A stretch of 64,000 bases of DNA from Rikenellaceae bacterium (GTDB lineage Bacteria > Bacteroidota > Bacteroidia > Bacteroidales > Rikenellaceae), in the NCBI GenBank assembly GCA_015060075.1, contig SUZE01000009.1:1-64000 (forward strand), written 5' to 3'. The position numbers were made by a program, and so were the translations under genes. The notes under the pieces were generated by a model. It was not told the origin of the DNA. It worked only from the letters and a program-made list of their open reading frames with translations, and made no database searches. Positions 43,264 to 53,504 of this stretch are shown here, one piece after another. Position 1 is the first letter of the stretch. Each line of letters opens with the position of its first letter.

Positions 43264-46200
43264 GTGAAGAGAAGGGTTGTTGCGATATCGGTTTTGCTCG
43301 TGGCGTTGGCGAGTTTGGTCTTTGCGGGAAGCACAGGCCTGCCTTCGTTGTCGGTACCGCAACCCCAACAACAATCGGAACGACCATCTATATCGGGTAA
43401 AACCCCGAAGCGTGATTATGTCGAGATGAAGTCCGATGAGGGCTGGCAGATGGAACATAACGGGCAGAAGATAATGGTCGTTGTCGGCAACTTTGCAGCT
43501 CATCACAACGGTACTGTGATTACGGCAGATAGTGCGGTGCGCTATACAGAGCGTCATATCGAATGTTTTGGCAATGTCCTTATCAATCGTGGCACAACTT
43601 ACATCTATGGCGACCGAGCCGAGTATGATGGTGATACAAATGAGGCGAAAGTCTATTCAAAGATTGTGAAGGTTGTAGATGGTGGGGCAACGCTCTTTAC
43701 CTACAACTTCACGTTCAATACACAGACCAATATAGGTCGCTATTCGGGTGGTGGTGTCTTGATTAGTGGTGACAATATGCTCGAATCGGACAAGGGATAC
43801 ATCTACTCTGATGAGCATGAGATAATCTGTGTGGATAGGGTGCAGATGCGCAACAATGAGTACGAGATGACGGGCGACTCGGTAGTCTACAATACCGAAA
43901 CCGACTTTGCGCAATTCTTTACCCGTACCAACATTTGGAACAAAGCCGAGCAGGGTAGTGGAGAGGAGGACGACTATCTCTATGCAGACCGAGGCACATT
44001 CGATAAGCGCAAGCAACTCTATACTTTGACTCTGAATGGTTATATCTTGACCAAGGACCAAGAGTTGTTGTGCGATACGCTCGACTACTATCGCGATAGT
44101 AACTATCTGCGCCTTAAACGCAATATCCAAATTGACGACCGTTCGCAGAAAATGTTGATTTTTGGCGATTGGGGCGAGTATTGGAAGGAACCTGGTAATG
44201 TCTTTGTTACGAAGGAACCATCACTTATCAGTTATGACCTTTCGCAGAGCGATTCGGTATTTATGCGTTCGGACTCTATGTTTATCTACACTCGCTATCC
44301 TATACGTGAGAAGATAGAGAAGGCTCGTCAAGACTCCTTGGCGCAGGCTGCTAAAAAGTTGGCAGCCGACTCGGTGCAAAAATCCAAACCGGAGCAGAAG
44401 AGTGCTGCCGACAAAAAGCCATCGGAGAGAGATAAGAAGAGGGAAGAGTTGTTGAAGCATGCCGATAAGCAGCGAGGTAGAGGCGAACACAATAATTTGG
44501 GCGCAAAAGGCGAAGGTGGTGCACCAATGTCTTCAAATCTTGGCGAAGCCCCTACACAACAAGGAGAATCGGCAGTTGCACAGGCTAAATCACTGACAGA
44601 TACCACCAAGGTTGTTGCCGATACTGTAAAGGTTGCGACAGACTCGGTAGCGGTTGTTCCAAAGACAAAGGCAGAGTTGCGCCGTGCGATGATAGATTCG
44701 CTGATAAATGATACTGTAAATCCTCGCCATAATCTTCTTGCAAAGTTGCTCAAAGAGGAGGCTGTCGAGATAAATAAGATAGTCAAGGCGAAGATTAAAG
44801 AGGAGCAGCGCAGACGAAAGGCGGAGCGCGATTCTATTCTTGCGGAGCGACATGCTCTGTATGTTGTACTGCTTGGTGAGGCTCGTATCCGTGATGCCGA
44901 GCGCAGAGAGATTGAGCGTGCCGAGGCTAAACGTATCAAGGATAGTTTGAAGGTTGTCAATGACAGTATCGAACGAGCAGAGAAGATTGTTGCCGATAGC
45001 TTGAAGAGGGCGCAAAAGATTGTTAATGATAGCCTAAAACGGGCGGAGAAACTTGCAAAGCGAGCAGCAAAACGGGCTGTAAAAGATACATTGCAACTCG
45101 ATTCGTTGAGGAGGGATTCATTGCAACTCAACTTTGCAAAGGTCGATTCCGTGAAGATTGACTCGTTGGCAAAGAGTATTGTGGCTGCGGATTCTATAAA
45201 GGTTGTGATGCGAGCCGACTCATTGAAGACCGACTCGTTGAAGCGTGACTCACTGCCACTTGATTCACTGAAACTCGATTCCGTGAAACTCGATACGGTA
45301 AAACTTGACACTCTGAAACTCGATACTCCGGTTACCGATTCGTTGAAAACCGATTCGTTGAAAGTTGATTCGTTGGCAAAAGACTCCTTGCAGGTTGATT
45401 CTTTGAAGGCAGACTCTTTGCAGGTTGATTCTCTTGCCAAGTTCGACACTATGACCGTAAAGCAAGTCAAGGCGTACTTCAAAGCGATATACGACAGAGA
45501 GAAGGCGGAAGAGGAGCGTATCAAGCAGGATTCGTTAAATGCAAAGCTTGACCGTATAGGTTTGGCTCGTCAGGCTAAGCGTACCGAGCAGTATAAGAAG
45601 TGGGCTCGTCGCGACTCGATATACATGGCAAAGGCTCAGGAGCGTGCAGATGAGCAGTTGCGCCGCAAGTTGGCTCGTCAGGAGAGAAGAGGTATCTATA
45701 TCCAGATGGCAGACTCTTCGGAGTTGCGCATCGTGGATTCGATATTGTTGGCGGAGTTTGGACCTCTTGATACAATAGTAAATCACAATCTCGACTCGAT
45801 TATTGAGATTTTGTTCCCGAAACCGTTACCGTCACCAACGGAGATAGCCAAAGCTGATTCACTAAATCTCGACTCTCTCTATCGCGAGATTCGTGCATAT
45901 AGTCGTGTGAAGATGTTCCGCAGTGATGCTCAATCGATATGTGACTCGCTGACGATGACTACCATAGACTCGATTATACACATGTATAAGTTGCCTGTAT
46001 TGTGGAATGGCAGCAACCAGATTACATCTGAGATTATGCATATTATCACTCGTGAGAGCCAACTCGTACAGGCTGACTTCGAGGGCAAGCCGATGATGGT
46101 GTCAGAGATTGATACAGCACACTATAATCAGGTTGCAGGCAAGGCTATGACTGCGCTCTTTCGTGATAATCAGATATATCGCAACGATGTAAATGGCAAC

Positions 46201-46620
46201 GTTCAGACCATCTACTATATGCAGGAAGATAACTCGCCCGAAATAACCCTTATGGCGTATATCGAGGCTGGTGATATGACCTCCTATATTGAGGGACAGG
46301 AGGTTGTGGGTATTACCTATCGAGGTAATCCGACCTATACCTTCTATCCAATGGATAAAATTCCTGCTACCCAAGCGACCAAATTAGATGGATTTAAGTG
46401 GGAGGCATCACGCCGTCCTTCGCAAGATAGTGTCTTTACTCGCACTATCCGCCCATCGCAGCGAGATTCCAAACGCTCATTGCGTAAGCCTCTATTCCCT
46501 ATAAATTCGCTCCTCCAACAGCGTAAGAGCGATTATATTCGCCGAGGTATTTGGCAAGACCGTACAGATACCCTCACCTATGAGACTATTGAGTGGCTCG
46601 AATCGCTAAAATCGTTCTAA
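43264..46620 (+). CDS. OstA/LptA-like LPS-transport-related protein with long Asp-Ser-Leu-rich insert
   Basis: An 1118-residue secreted protein beginning at GTG two bases after the surA-like stop, so translation is probably coupled. Signal peptide, then residues about 50-340 contain repeated OstA/LptA beta-jellyroll strands (VVVGNFAAHHNGTVITADSAV, DYLYADRGTFDKRKQLYTLTLNG). Residues about 355-740 are low-complexity: an alanine/lysine/glutamate coiled-coil-like stretch and a pentapeptide-type KLDSL/KVDSL run. The C-terminal 250 residues resume a folded OstA-like C-terminal domain. It probably helps move LPS to the outer membrane. Size is large because of the insert. Confidence 0.82.
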   Translation: MKRRVVAISVLLVALASLVFAGSTGLPSLSVPQPQQQSERPSISGKTPKRDYVEMKSDEGWQMEHNGQKIMVVVGNFAAHHNGTVITADSAVRYTERHIECFGNVLINRGTTYIYGDRAEYDGDTNEAKVYSKIVKVVDGGATLFTYNFTFNTQTNIGRYSGGGVLISGDNMLESDKGYIYSDEHEIICVDRVQMRNNEYEMTGDSVVYNTETDFAQFFTRTNIWNKAEQGSGEEDDYLYADRGTFDKRKQLYTLTLNGYILTKDQELLCDTLDYYRDSNYLRLKRNIQIDDRSQKMLIFGDWGEYWKEPGNVFVTKEPSLISYDLSQSDSVFMRSDSMFIYTRYPIREKIEKARQDSLAQAAKKLAADSVQKSKPEQKSAADKKPSERDKKREELLKHADKQRGRGEHNNLGAKGEGGAPMSSNLGEAPTQQGESAVAQAKSLTDTTKVVADTVKVATDSVAVVPKTKAELRRAMIDSLINDTVNPRHNLLAKLLKEEAVEINKIVKAKIKEEQRRRKAERDSILAERHALYVVLLGEARIRDAERREIERAEAKRIKDSLKVVNDSIERAEKIVADSLKRAQKIVNDSLKRAEKLAKRAAKRAVKDTLQLDSLRRDSLQLNFAKVDSVKIDSLAKSIVAADSIKVVMRADSLKTDSLKRDSLPLDSLKLDSVKLDTVKLDTLKLDTPVTDSLKTDSLKVDSLAKDSLQVDSLKADSLQVDSLAKFDTMTVKQVKAYFKAIYDREKAEEERIKQDSLNAKLDRIGLARQAKRTEQYKKWARRDSIYMAKAQERADEQLRRKLARQERRGIYIQMADSSELRIVDSILLAEFGPLDTIVNHNLDSIIEILFPKPLPSPTEIAKADSLNLDSLYREIRAYSRVKMFRSDAQSICDSLTMTTIDSIIHMYKLPVLWNGSNQITSEIMHIITRESQLVQADFEGKPMMVSEIDTAHYNQVAGKAMTALFRDNQIYRNDVNGNVQTIYYMQEDNSPEITLMAYIEAGDMTSYIEGQEVVGITYRGNPTYTFYPMDKIPATQATKLDGFKWEASRRPSQDSVFTRTIRPSQRDSKRSLRKPLFPINSLLQQRKSDYIRRGIWQDRTDTLTYETIEWLESLKSF

Positions 46621-46853
46621 TGAGCTCTTTTTGCACCGCACTTCGGTAGCCGAGATGCTCACATAGGCTAACTATGCTCCGCTCTCGTCTCCTCGCTTGG
46701 CGCAAAAATAATCTCATCATTTACGATTTTGTGAGCGGGTAGAGTTCTAATGAGCTCTTTTTGCACCGTACTTCGGTAGCCGAGATGCTCACATAGGCTG
46801 AGTATGCTCCGCTTTCGCTCCATGACCTCGCACAAAAATAATCTTGTCATTAC
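46615..46853. repeat. Two tandem MITE-like inverted-repeat elements
   Basis: Two copies about 130 bp apart (starting TGAGCTCTTTTTGCACCG at 46621 and 46751), about 85-90 percent alike by eye. Each begins TAATGAGCTCTTTTTGC and ends GCAAAAATAATCTCAT or GCACAAAAATAATCTTGTCATT, i.e. inverted ends. The inside has CTTCGGTAGCCGAG, a small hairpin, and ATGCTCACATAGGCT. This accounts for most of the 308-bp gap to the phosphoesterase gene; no gene is seen in it. Confidence 0.75.
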
Positions 46854-46876
46854 CACTGAAATCTGACAATAAATAA

Positions 46877-46909
46877 ATACGCCGAGCAACTGAATTGCTC
46901 GGCGTATTA
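46877..46909. terminator. Terminator between OstA-like and phosphoesterase genes
   Basis: AATACGCCGAGCAA-CTGAA-TTGCTCGGCGTATT perfect stem between convergent genes. Confidence 0.9.
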
Positions 46910-46927
46910 TCAACTAATAACTATCGG

Positions 46928-49423
46928 TTACTCAATAGGTGGGTTGTATTGTGAGTCGTAAAATGCATATTCCAAATCAACGCCATCTTCAATCTTGTCC
47001 TCTGTATATACATATCCTGAGTGGCTATCGGTAGCACGTACCTTGATTTGTGCGGTATCGGGATTTTGCAGGGTGTATTTCCACATTGTACTACATCTGT
47101 TGTAGTTGTTGCCAACGCTACTTCCAAGGTGTCCAAACAATATGCCGATTGCCCAGAAGTCACGACTACACTCCAATCCGTCAGTAACTCGCCAAGGGTT
47201 ATCTTGTGTGCCAGAACCTTGTAAATCTGTATATTCCGAGTAGTTGATATTGTAGAAGTGCTCCATCTTAGACCACGTTTTTCCTCCATCTTCACTCGCC
47301 TCAACGGTCCAACTTGGGTCCGAAGTAAATATGTTTGCCAATAGTGTTGCATTGTCGAAAGGTAGTTGGTAAAAGCCCATTGTACCATAACTGTTACTAT
47401 CACTCTCGGTAGGCTCTTTTCCCACTATGGTTGCGCCACGATAGAGTCGTATCTGGTCGTTACGGCTATTCATTCCGTATGGATACCCCTTGTAGTACCA
47501 ATCTATAAAAGAACTCTCTTTTGCATGCAAGATGGCATATCCGTTAGGTGAGCCATCACGATGTATGTTACTATCTATCATATCAGGTCGTGTTGCAGAG
47601 ATACAGTGCTCATATATTTTATGACCTGTTTTGTAATAGTTGTGGTCGTATGGACTCATATAGTGAGTGTGTCCCGACAATATATGTGCCTCTGCATATT
47701 GGTCTAACAGATTCAATATCTCTTGGGTGTAGTAGCCATCACCTACTTTACCCCTATTATATATAGGAATATGTACGCACAATACCACCATCTTATCTTT
47801 TGGCACAAGTGCTAAATCCTGCTGCAACCACTCATATTGCTCCCTGGTAAAGCCTGTTGTGTAATCTGATACGGAGATATTGCTGGTATTTAAAACATCT
47901 CGCATACCTATGATATGTACATTTCCACGGTTAAATGAGTAGTTTACAGGTCCGAAACACTCCTCGAAGCCGCGTTGGATTTTAATGTAGAATGTACTGT
48001 TACGTTTGTCTGGGAATACAGGGTTCGAAGAGTTTAAACTAATGTGGTCGTGGTTACCCATAACTGTAAATACAGGCATGCCCATCTTTTCGTATGCGAG
48101 TTCATCTCGCATTGGCTCCATAAGGGTAGGTTTACTACCCACCAAGTCGCCGAGAACAACACCATAGCATGGTAAGTTGAGAGATTTCGAGTAAGACTTA
48201 ATTTCCGGTGCTGCCTGAATTCTGAAACGCTCAATAATAGTTGTATTTGTTGGCTGGGTATCCGCCATAGCAACGATGATAAACTCCTCCTCCGGACCAT
48301 TAGGCAACTTCTCGAACTCGAAATCGTACTGATATTTGTTTACCTCGTACTTCTGGAAGAAGCCCGGTCGGCCCAAATCGTCAATCGGAACCTTTACATC
48401 AGCGGGCAACGAACAATAGATATACCAAGTCTCAGGGGTTACGCCACTCATCTCGTAATAGCCGTTTACATCGGTTTTAACCACCTGGAAACCATCACTC
48501 ATTGCTACGCCTGCAATTGGCGAGCCATCGGTATAGCGAACATAACCTTTGATATTCTCGTAGAAGATTTCAAACTCGTCTGCTACTGCCTCGAATGATG
48601 TCAAAACGGTGGTAGTCTTTGGAGCGTATGTTACGGTCTTAAACTCACGCACAACGCCCTTCGAGAGCGAGGTGCTTGGTGCCCAGGTTGCAACCATCTT
48701 TTCTCCGCCCTTCTCGATAAACTCGATTGTGCAAACTCCAACCTCTACGGCAGGGAGAACGATATGTAAAACACTCTCTGTCGAAGATGAAAGCGCAAAG
48801 TTTGCAGGGAGGGTGTATGTTACAACATTACCGACATTCTCGGTTGCAGTGATTGCTGCATTTTGACAATCAACATTGTATTCGCCTGTAACACTATTCT
48901 CGGCTGTTAAAACGACCTTTTCCAATGCTGCACCATCGAATTTTGCCTTCACAGGTATACGCAAAACGCTTGCGAGGTGCTTCAATGTGATTGCCTTACT
49001 CTTCTTCTCGGCATATCCGCACATCGGCGCACAATTCGGTGCAAACGTACCTTCGGTATATGCCTGCTCGGCAGGGAACTCTACAACCGCCTGCTCGGCA
49101 GAAGTTGATGCGCAGTATGGGTATGTGATGTGGTAAGGGTACTCCGGTGAAGGGTTTACTACAAATTTAGCACGACTATTGTCGTCTACATCAATACAAA
49201 CCTTTTCGGATAGAGAGCCATTTACAACGATTTTATCCCCTTCGCTCCAATAGATTGGATAGGTATCGCCCACCTTTCCGCCCAACGAGGTGCGGGTTTG
49301 TGGCAATGAAATGGTCAAAGTCGTACCATCGCCAACATTAACTGCGTTGTCGGAGGTGTTGTCCGTTTGGCAACCCACGGCAAAGAAGCCTACTGCGACC
49401 AAAACGAGTAAGAATTTTTTCAT
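46928..49423 (-). CDS. Calcineurin-like phosphoesterase lipoprotein with fimbrillin-like N-terminus
   Basis: An 831-residue lipoprotein ([18 protein letters not shown]). Residues about 30-280 look like the fimbrillin/Mfa-like beta domain ([41 protein letters not shown]). Residues about 290-370 form a Cna-B-like domain ([21 protein letters not shown]). The phosphoesterase domain follows with [26 protein letters not shown] and SGHTHYMSP as metal ligands, and then a C-terminal beta domain. It is probably surface-exposed and may act on phosphoesters from host or glycan. The last third seems more AT-rich. Convergent to the OstA-like gene. Confidence 0.85.
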   Translation of the reverse strand: MKKFLLVLVAVGFFAVGCQTDNTSDNAVNVGDGTTLTISLPQTRTSLGGKVGDTYPIYWSEGDKIVVNGSLSEKVCIDVDDNSRAKFVVNPSPEYPYHITYPYCASTSAEQAVVEFPAEQAYTEGTFAPNCAPMCGYAEKKSKAITLKHLASVLRIPVKAKFDGAALEKVVLTAENSVTGEYNVDCQNAAITATENVGNVVTYTLPANFALSSSTESVLHIVLPAVEVGVCTIEFIEKGGEKMVATWAPSTSLSKGVVREFKTVTYAPKTTTVLTSFEAVADEFEIFYENIKGYVRYTDGSPIAGVAMSDGFQVVKTDVNGYYEMSGVTPETWYIYCSLPADVKVPIDDLGRPGFFQKYEVNKYQYDFEFEKLPNGPEEEFIIVAMADTQPTNTTIIERFRIQAAPEIKSYSKSLNLPCYGVVLGDLVGSKPTLMEPMRDELAYEKMGMPVFTVMGNHDHISLNSSNPVFPDKRNSTFYIKIQRGFEECFGPVNYSFNRGNVHIIGMRDVLNTSNISVSDYTTGFTREQYEWLQQDLALVPKDKMVVLCVHIPIYNRGKVGDGYYTQEILNLLDQYAEAHILSGHTHYMSPYDHNYYKTGHKIYEHCISATRPDMIDSNIHRDGSPNGYAILHAKESSFIDWYYKGYPYGMNSRNDQIRLYRGATIVGKEPTESDSNSYGTMGFYQLPFDNATLLANIFTSDPSWTVEASEDGGKTWSKMEHFYNINYSEYTDLQGSGTQDNPWRVTDGLECSRDFWAIGILFGHLGSSVGNNYNRCSTMWKYTLQNPDTAQIKVRATDSHSGYVYTEDKIEDGVDLEYAFYDSQYNPPIE

Positions 49424-49462
49424 GGTTATTGTGTTTGTTTTTTTATCCGGAAATTAGCATTG

Positions 49463-49494
49463 CAAAGGTAGAGTTTTATTTTAAAAAAAGCAAA
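49463..49494 (-). promoter_or_regulatory. Promoter of the phosphoesterase lipoprotein
   Basis: The minus strand has TTTG (49491-49494) and TACCTTTG (49463-49470), spaced 20 bp, about 40 bp before the start codon. Confidence 0.7.
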
Positions 49495-49534
49495 AAAACA
49501 CCTGTTTTTACGTGGAAAATTCCGACTTTTTTCT

Positions 49535-49542
49535 TATCTTTG
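49535..49542 (+). promoter_or_regulatory. -7 element of pflB
   Basis: TATCTTTG about 37 bp before the pflB ATG. The -33 region shows only a T-rich stretch. Confidence 0.6.
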
Positions 49543-49578
49543 TGCCCGATTTCAGAGGTTATTAAGATTAGGTTAATT

Positions 49579-51807
49579 ATGGATATTCACAAGGAGTTTA
49601 AAAGTGGTCTGTGGCAGAGCAAGATAGATGTTTCTGACTTCGTGCAGACCAACATTACGCCATACTATGGCGATGCTTCGTTCTTGGTAGGACCATCGGA
49701 GCGCACACAGAAAGTTTGGAATAAGTGCCTTGAAGCACTCGAAGAGGAGCGCGCACGTGGAGGCGTTCGCTCGCTCGATAATAAGACCGTTTCTACAATC
49801 ACATCGCATAAGGCAGGTTACATCGACCGCGAGAACGAGCTTATCGTAGGTTTGCAGACAGACGAGTTGCTCAAACGAGCAATCAAGCCGTTCGGAGGTA
49901 TCAATGTCGTTTCTCGTGCTTGCAAAGAGCAGGGTGTTGATGTTGATGAGAAGGTAAAGGAGATTTTTACTCACTATCGCAAGACTCACAATGACGGTGT
50001 CTTCGATGTTTATCCTGAGGAGATTCGTACATTCCGTTCGTTGGGCTTCCTCACAGGTCTGCCTGACAACTATGCGCGTGGTCGTATCATCGGTGACTAC
50101 CGCCGTTTGGCACTCTACGGCATCAACCGCCTTATCGAGGCAAAGCAGGAGGATTTGAAGTCGCTTCTTTCGCCTATGACCGATGCAACAATCCGCCTTC
50201 GTGAGGAGGTTGCCGACCAGATTAAGGCGTTGAAGGATATGCTCGTTATGGGCGAGTACTACGGCTTGGATTTGAGCCGCCCTGCAACTTCGGCACACGA
50301 GGCTGTGCAGTGGGTGTATATGGCTTACCTCGCATCTGTTAAGGAGCAGGACGGAGCAGCAATGTCGCTCGGAAATGTTTCGTCATTCCTCGATATCTAT
50401 ATTCAGTACGACCTCGACAAGGGCAATATCACCGAGGAGTTCGCACAGGAGTTGATTGACCAATTCGTTATCAAGTTGCGTATGGTGCGTCATCTCCGTA
50501 TGCAGTCGTACAACGATATCTTCGCAGGTGACCCGACTTGGATTACCGAGGCTATCGGTGGTCGTTTCAACGATGGTCGTACCAAGGTTACCAAGACCTC
50601 GTTCCGTTTCTTGCAGACGCTCTACAACCTCGGCCCATCGCCGGAGCCAAATATGACTGTGCTTTGGAGTCCGGAGTTGCCTGAGGGCTTCAAGGAGTTC
50701 TGCGCAAAGGTTTCGATTGACACATCGTCTATCCAGTACGAGAATGACGACTTGATGCGAGAGGTGCGTTTCAGCGATGACTACGGTATCGCTTGCTGCG
50801 TATCGTATCAGGCTATCGGTAAGCAGATTCAGTTCTTCGGTGCGCGTTGCAACCTTGCAAAGGCGTTGTTGCTCGCTATCAACGGAGGTCGTTGCGAGAA
50901 TACAGGTACACAGATTGTAAAGGGTATTCCTACCTTGATGGGCGACTTGCTCAACTACGAGGAGGTACTCTCGAACTATAAGAAGGTGTTGTCGGAGGTG
51001 GCTCGTGTCTACAATGATGCGATGAACATTATCCACTACATGCATGACAAGTACTACTACGAGAAGGCGCAGATGGCACTCATCGACACCAACCCTCGTA
51101 TCAACCTTGCGTATGGTGTTGCAGGTTTGTCGATTGTGCTCGATTCACTCTCGGCTATCAAGTATGGTAAGGTAACCGTTAAGCGTAACGAGATGGGATT
51201 GACCGAGTCGTTCGAGATTGAGAAGGATTTCCCAATGTTTGGTAACAACGATGACCGCGTGGACCACCTCGGAGTAGACTTGGTATATTTCTTCAATGAG
51301 GAGTTGAAGAAGCACCCAATCTATAAGGGGGCAAAGCCAACCTTGTCACTCTTGACCATCACCTCGAATGTGATGTACGGTAAGAAGACCGGTGCAACGC
51401 CTGATGGTCGTGCCAAGGGCGTAGCATTTGCTCCGGGTGCAAACCCAATGCACGGACGCGATAAGTGTGGTGCTGTGGCATCGCTCTCTTCGGTTGCAAA
51501 GTTGCGCTATCGTGATTCGCAGGACGGTATCTCTAATACCTTCTCAATTGTTCCGAAGTCGCTTGGTGTTGATGATGCAACCCGTGTTGAGAACCTCGTA
51601 ACAATGATGGACGGCTACTTCACTAAGGGTGCGCACCACCTCAATGTGAATGTTCTTAATCGTGAGATGCTTATGGACGCTATGGAGCACCCTGAGAAGT
51701 ATCCACAACTCACTATTCGTGTTTCGGGTTATGCGGTGAACTTCACGAAGTTGAGCCGTGAGCATCAGCTTGAAGTTATTTCGAGAAGTTTCCACGAAAG
51801 AATGTAG
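49579..51807 (+). CDS. pflB: Formate C-acetyltransferase (pyruvate formate-lyase)
   Basis: A 742-residue glycyl-radical enzyme splitting pyruvate plus CoA into acetyl-CoA and formate without oxygen. The start is [13 protein letters not shown] (49579), behind the -7 element; the ORF-track extension of 50 residues is upstream sequence. The catalytic Cys pair is in [13 protein letters not shown] and the glycyl-radical loop is [10 protein letters not shown] with Gly at about residue 717. It is followed by its activase gene. The length is near that of E. coli PflB (760). Confidence 0.96.
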   Translation: MDIHKEFKSGLWQSKIDVSDFVQTNITPYYGDASFLVGPSERTQKVWNKCLEALEEERARGGVRSLDNKTVSTITSHKAGYIDRENELIVGLQTDELLKRAIKPFGGINVVSRACKEQGVDVDEKVKEIFTHYRKTHNDGVFDVYPEEIRTFRSLGFLTGLPDNYARGRIIGDYRRLALYGINRLIEAKQEDLKSLLSPMTDATIRLREEVADQIKALKDMLVMGEYYGLDLSRPATSAHEAVQWVYMAYLASVKEQDGAAMSLGNVSSFLDIYIQYDLDKGNITEEFAQELIDQFVIKLRMVRHLRMQSYNDIFAGDPTWITEAIGGRFNDGRTKVTKTSFRFLQTLYNLGPSPEPNMTVLWSPELPEGFKEFCAKVSIDTSSIQYENDDLMREVRFSDDYGIACCVSYQAIGKQIQFFGARCNLAKALLLAINGGRCENTGTQIVKGIPTLMGDLLNYEEVLSNYKKVLSEVARVYNDAMNIIHYMHDKYYYEKAQMALIDTNPRINLAYGVAGLSIVLDSLSAIKYGKVTVKRNEMGLTESFEIEKDFPMFGNNDDRVDHLGVDLVYFFNEELKKHPIYKGAKPTLSLLTITSNVMYGKKTGATPDGRAKGVAFAPGANPMHGRDKCGAVASLSSVAKLRYRDSQDGISNTFSIVPKSLGVDDATRVENLVTMMDGYFTKGAHHLNVNVLNREMLMDAMEHPEKYPQLTIRVSGYAVNFTKLSREHQLEVISRSFHERM

Positions 51808-51816
51808 TCTTTATAA

Positions 51817-51911
51817 AATAGGGATAATAGGGGTACTGGGGGTACTAAGGGCACTGGGGAAAATCTCCCTAGAACCCCTAGTACCCCCAGAGTTCCTAGA
51901 ACTCCCAGGAA
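51817..51911. repeat. GGTACTGGG-type 9-bp array with inverted copy
   Basis: GGGGTACTGGGGGTACTAAGGGCACTGGGG is followed, after AAAATCTC, by CCTAGAACCCCTAGTACCCCCAGAGTTCCTAGAACTCCCAGG. CTGGGGGTACTA (51836) and TAGTACCCCCAG (51879) are perfect inverted copies. In the pflB-pflA transcript it would form a long hairpin. Confidence 0.8.
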
Positions 51912-51928
51912 AAGTAAAAAGGAAAACT

Positions 51929-52660
51929 ATGAAACTAAATGTTCATTCATACGAGTCGCTTGGTACTTTCGATGGTCCGGGTTTGCGCCTTGTGGTATTC
52001 TTGCAGGGTTGTAACTTCCGCTGTTTGTATTGTGCCAATCCCGACACCATAGACCTCAAAGGCGAGTCGAAAGCAACCGACTTGGAGCATATTGTCGAGC
52101 AGGCGGTAAGCCAAAAGCCTTTCTTCGGCAAGCGTGGTGGTATCACTTTCAGCGGTGGAGAGCCTACCGTGCAGGCGAAGGCTTTGATTCCGCTTTGCAA
52201 GCGATTGAAGGAGGAGGGTATTCACATCTGTATCGATACAAATGGCTCGATTTGGAACGAATGGGTTGAGGAGTTATTCTCGATTGTCGATTTGGTATTG
52301 CTCGATGTGAAGGAGCATAACCCATCGCAGCACCTTCTTCTTACAGAGCGTAGCAATGAGCAGACTTTGCGCACAGCGGAGTGGTTGGAGCGCAATGGCA
52401 AGCCATTTTGGTTGCGTTATGTGCTTGTTCCGGGTTACAGCGACAGGGAGGAGGATATTCGTGCTTTGGGCGAACATTTCGGCAACTACACGATGTTGGA
52501 GAGGGTAGAGATTTTGCCATATCACACCCTTGGCGTTCACAAATACGAGGCTATGGGGCAGGAGTATAAGCTCAAAGGCGTTAAGGAGAATACGCCCGAA
52601 CAACTCGACGAGGCTCGAAAACTCTTCGAACAATATTTTAAGACGGTATTCGTAAACTAA
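51929..52660 (+). CDS. pflA: Pyruvate formate-lyase activating enzyme
   Basis: A 243-residue radical SAM enzyme that makes the glycyl radical on PflB. The start is MKLNVHSYESLGTFDGPG (51929). The cluster motif is CNFRCLYC (CxxxCxxC) after VVFLQG; ITFSGGEPTVQ and the conserved DTNGSIW and LLDVKEHNPSQH follow. The ORF-track extension of 57 residues covers the repeat hairpin and is not coding. It is encoded 120 bp behind pflB, separated by the GGTACTGGG array. Confidence 0.95.
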   Translation: MKLNVHSYESLGTFDGPGLRLVVFLQGCNFRCLYCANPDTIDLKGESKATDLEHIVEQAVSQKPFFGKRGGITFSGGEPTVQAKALIPLCKRLKEEGIHICIDTNGSIWNEWVEELFSIVDLVLLDVKEHNPSQHLLLTERSNEQTLRTAEWLERNGKPFWLRYVLVPGYSDREEDIRALGEHFGNYTMLERVEILPYHTLGVHKYEAMGQEYKLKGVKENTPEQLDEARKLFEQYFKTVFVN

Positions 52661-52662
52661 AA

Positions 52663-52784
52663 AGAAGCTGTCTAACAAGGTGATTTCTGCGTTATGCTTG
52701 CCCTCAAAATGCTCATTTACGCCGAGTAAACTCCGCTTTTTCGGGCTTCGCAAGCCTTGAAATCCCTCTTGTTATACAACTTCT
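52663..52784. repeat. MITE-like element with 25-bp imperfect terminal inverted repeats
   Basis: AGAAGCTGTCTAACAAGGTGATTTC at the left and, inverted, AGAAGTTGTATAACAAGAGGGATTTC at the right. The inside has GCTTGCC ... GGCTTCGCAAGC and ATGCTCATTTACGCCGAGTAAACTCCGCTTT, resembling the core of the 46.7-kb elements. No frame. Confidence 0.75.
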
Positions 52785-52793
52785 GACAAAATT

Positions 52794-52829
52794 GGGAGTG
52801 TCTAAAAACTTGTTAGACACTCCCTTTTT
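52794..52829. terminator. Terminator between pflA and ferritin genes
   Basis: GGGAGTGTCTAA ... TTAGACACTCCC stem followed by TTTTTA. Confidence 0.88.
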
Positions 52830-52845
52830 AGTCGTAAAATTACGC

Positions 52846-53370
52846 TTACTCTGCCGATGACGCAAGCGGCGAAGCCTGAGTGTAAACTCGTGTTGCCAAC
52901 TCCTTGTCGAGTTGATACATTCCGTACTTGTCGTTCTCGACTGACTCCGAGGCGAAAATCATCTCTCGTGCCGACTCCTCCTCCTCAATTTGCTCGTCAA
53001 TAAACCAAACCAACATATTCGATGATGCGAAGTCACGGTCTTCGTGAGCAATGGCTGCGAGGTTGTTGATAAGGCTCGTTACAACCTTTTCGTGCTTCAA
53101 TGTGTGGCGAAACATATCCTGTACCGACTCCCACTCGGTCTGCACCTCGGCAATAGGCTTCAACTCAACCTTTGCATCTCGTGAATTGAGGTAGTTTGCC
53201 AAGATTCGTGCGTGGTCCTGCTCTTCGAGCCACTGAACATAAAACCAATTTGCTACTCCCTTGTAGCCCTTTGCCTCGGCGTCCATAGACATCGAAAGGT
53301 AGAGGTAAGCCGACCATAACTCGGCATTAATCTGCTCGTTAATTGCTGCGTGTAGTCTCTCGCTTAACAT
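52846..53370 (-). CDS. ftnA: Ferritin
   Basis: A 174-residue non-haem ferritin storing iron as ferric mineral in a 24-subunit shell. The start is MLSERLHAAINEQ (53370); the ORF-track extension covers promoter and leader. Ferroxidase residues are visible in NEQINAELWSAYLYLSM (Glu), WLEEQDHARIL (Glu, His) and FIDEQIEEEESAREM. The gene stands between terminators and has its own promoter, on the minus strand. Confidence 0.95.
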   Translation of the reverse strand: MLSERLHAAINEQINAELWSAYLYLSMSMDAEAKGYKGVANWFYVQWLEEQDHARILANYLNSRDAKVELKPIAEVQTEWESVQDMFRHTLKHEKVVTSLINNLAAIAHEDRDFASSNMLVWFIDEQIEEEESAREMIFASESVENDKYGMYQLDKELATRVYTQASPLASSAE

Positions 53371-53411
53371 AATCGTATAGTTTTTAAGGTTATTATTTCT
53401 GTTTTCTACCG

Positions 53412-53443
53412 CAAATATAATACAACTCTTTGAATTTATCAAA
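53412..53443 (-). promoter_or_regulatory. Promoter of ferritin
   Basis: The minus strand has TTTG (53440-53443) and TATATTTG (53412-53419), spaced 20 bp, about 42 bp before the ferritin ATG. Confidence 0.72.
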
Positions 53444-53504
53444 TTGATAATTTTTATAGCGGCATAAACAAAATTGATGTGGATAGAATATTGGTCATAA
53501 ATAA

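Noticed and set aside
44328-45524. A 398-residue minus-strand ORF rich in ESTFKES repeats
   Set aside because: It is the antisense shadow of the repetitive KLDSL/coiled-coil part of the OstA-like gene; the plus-strand frame has signal peptide, folded domains and operon context.
46668-46913. 81-residue minus-strand ORF in the 46.7-kb gap
   Set aside because: It lies across the tandem MITE-like elements and the terminator; no start context or family resemblance.
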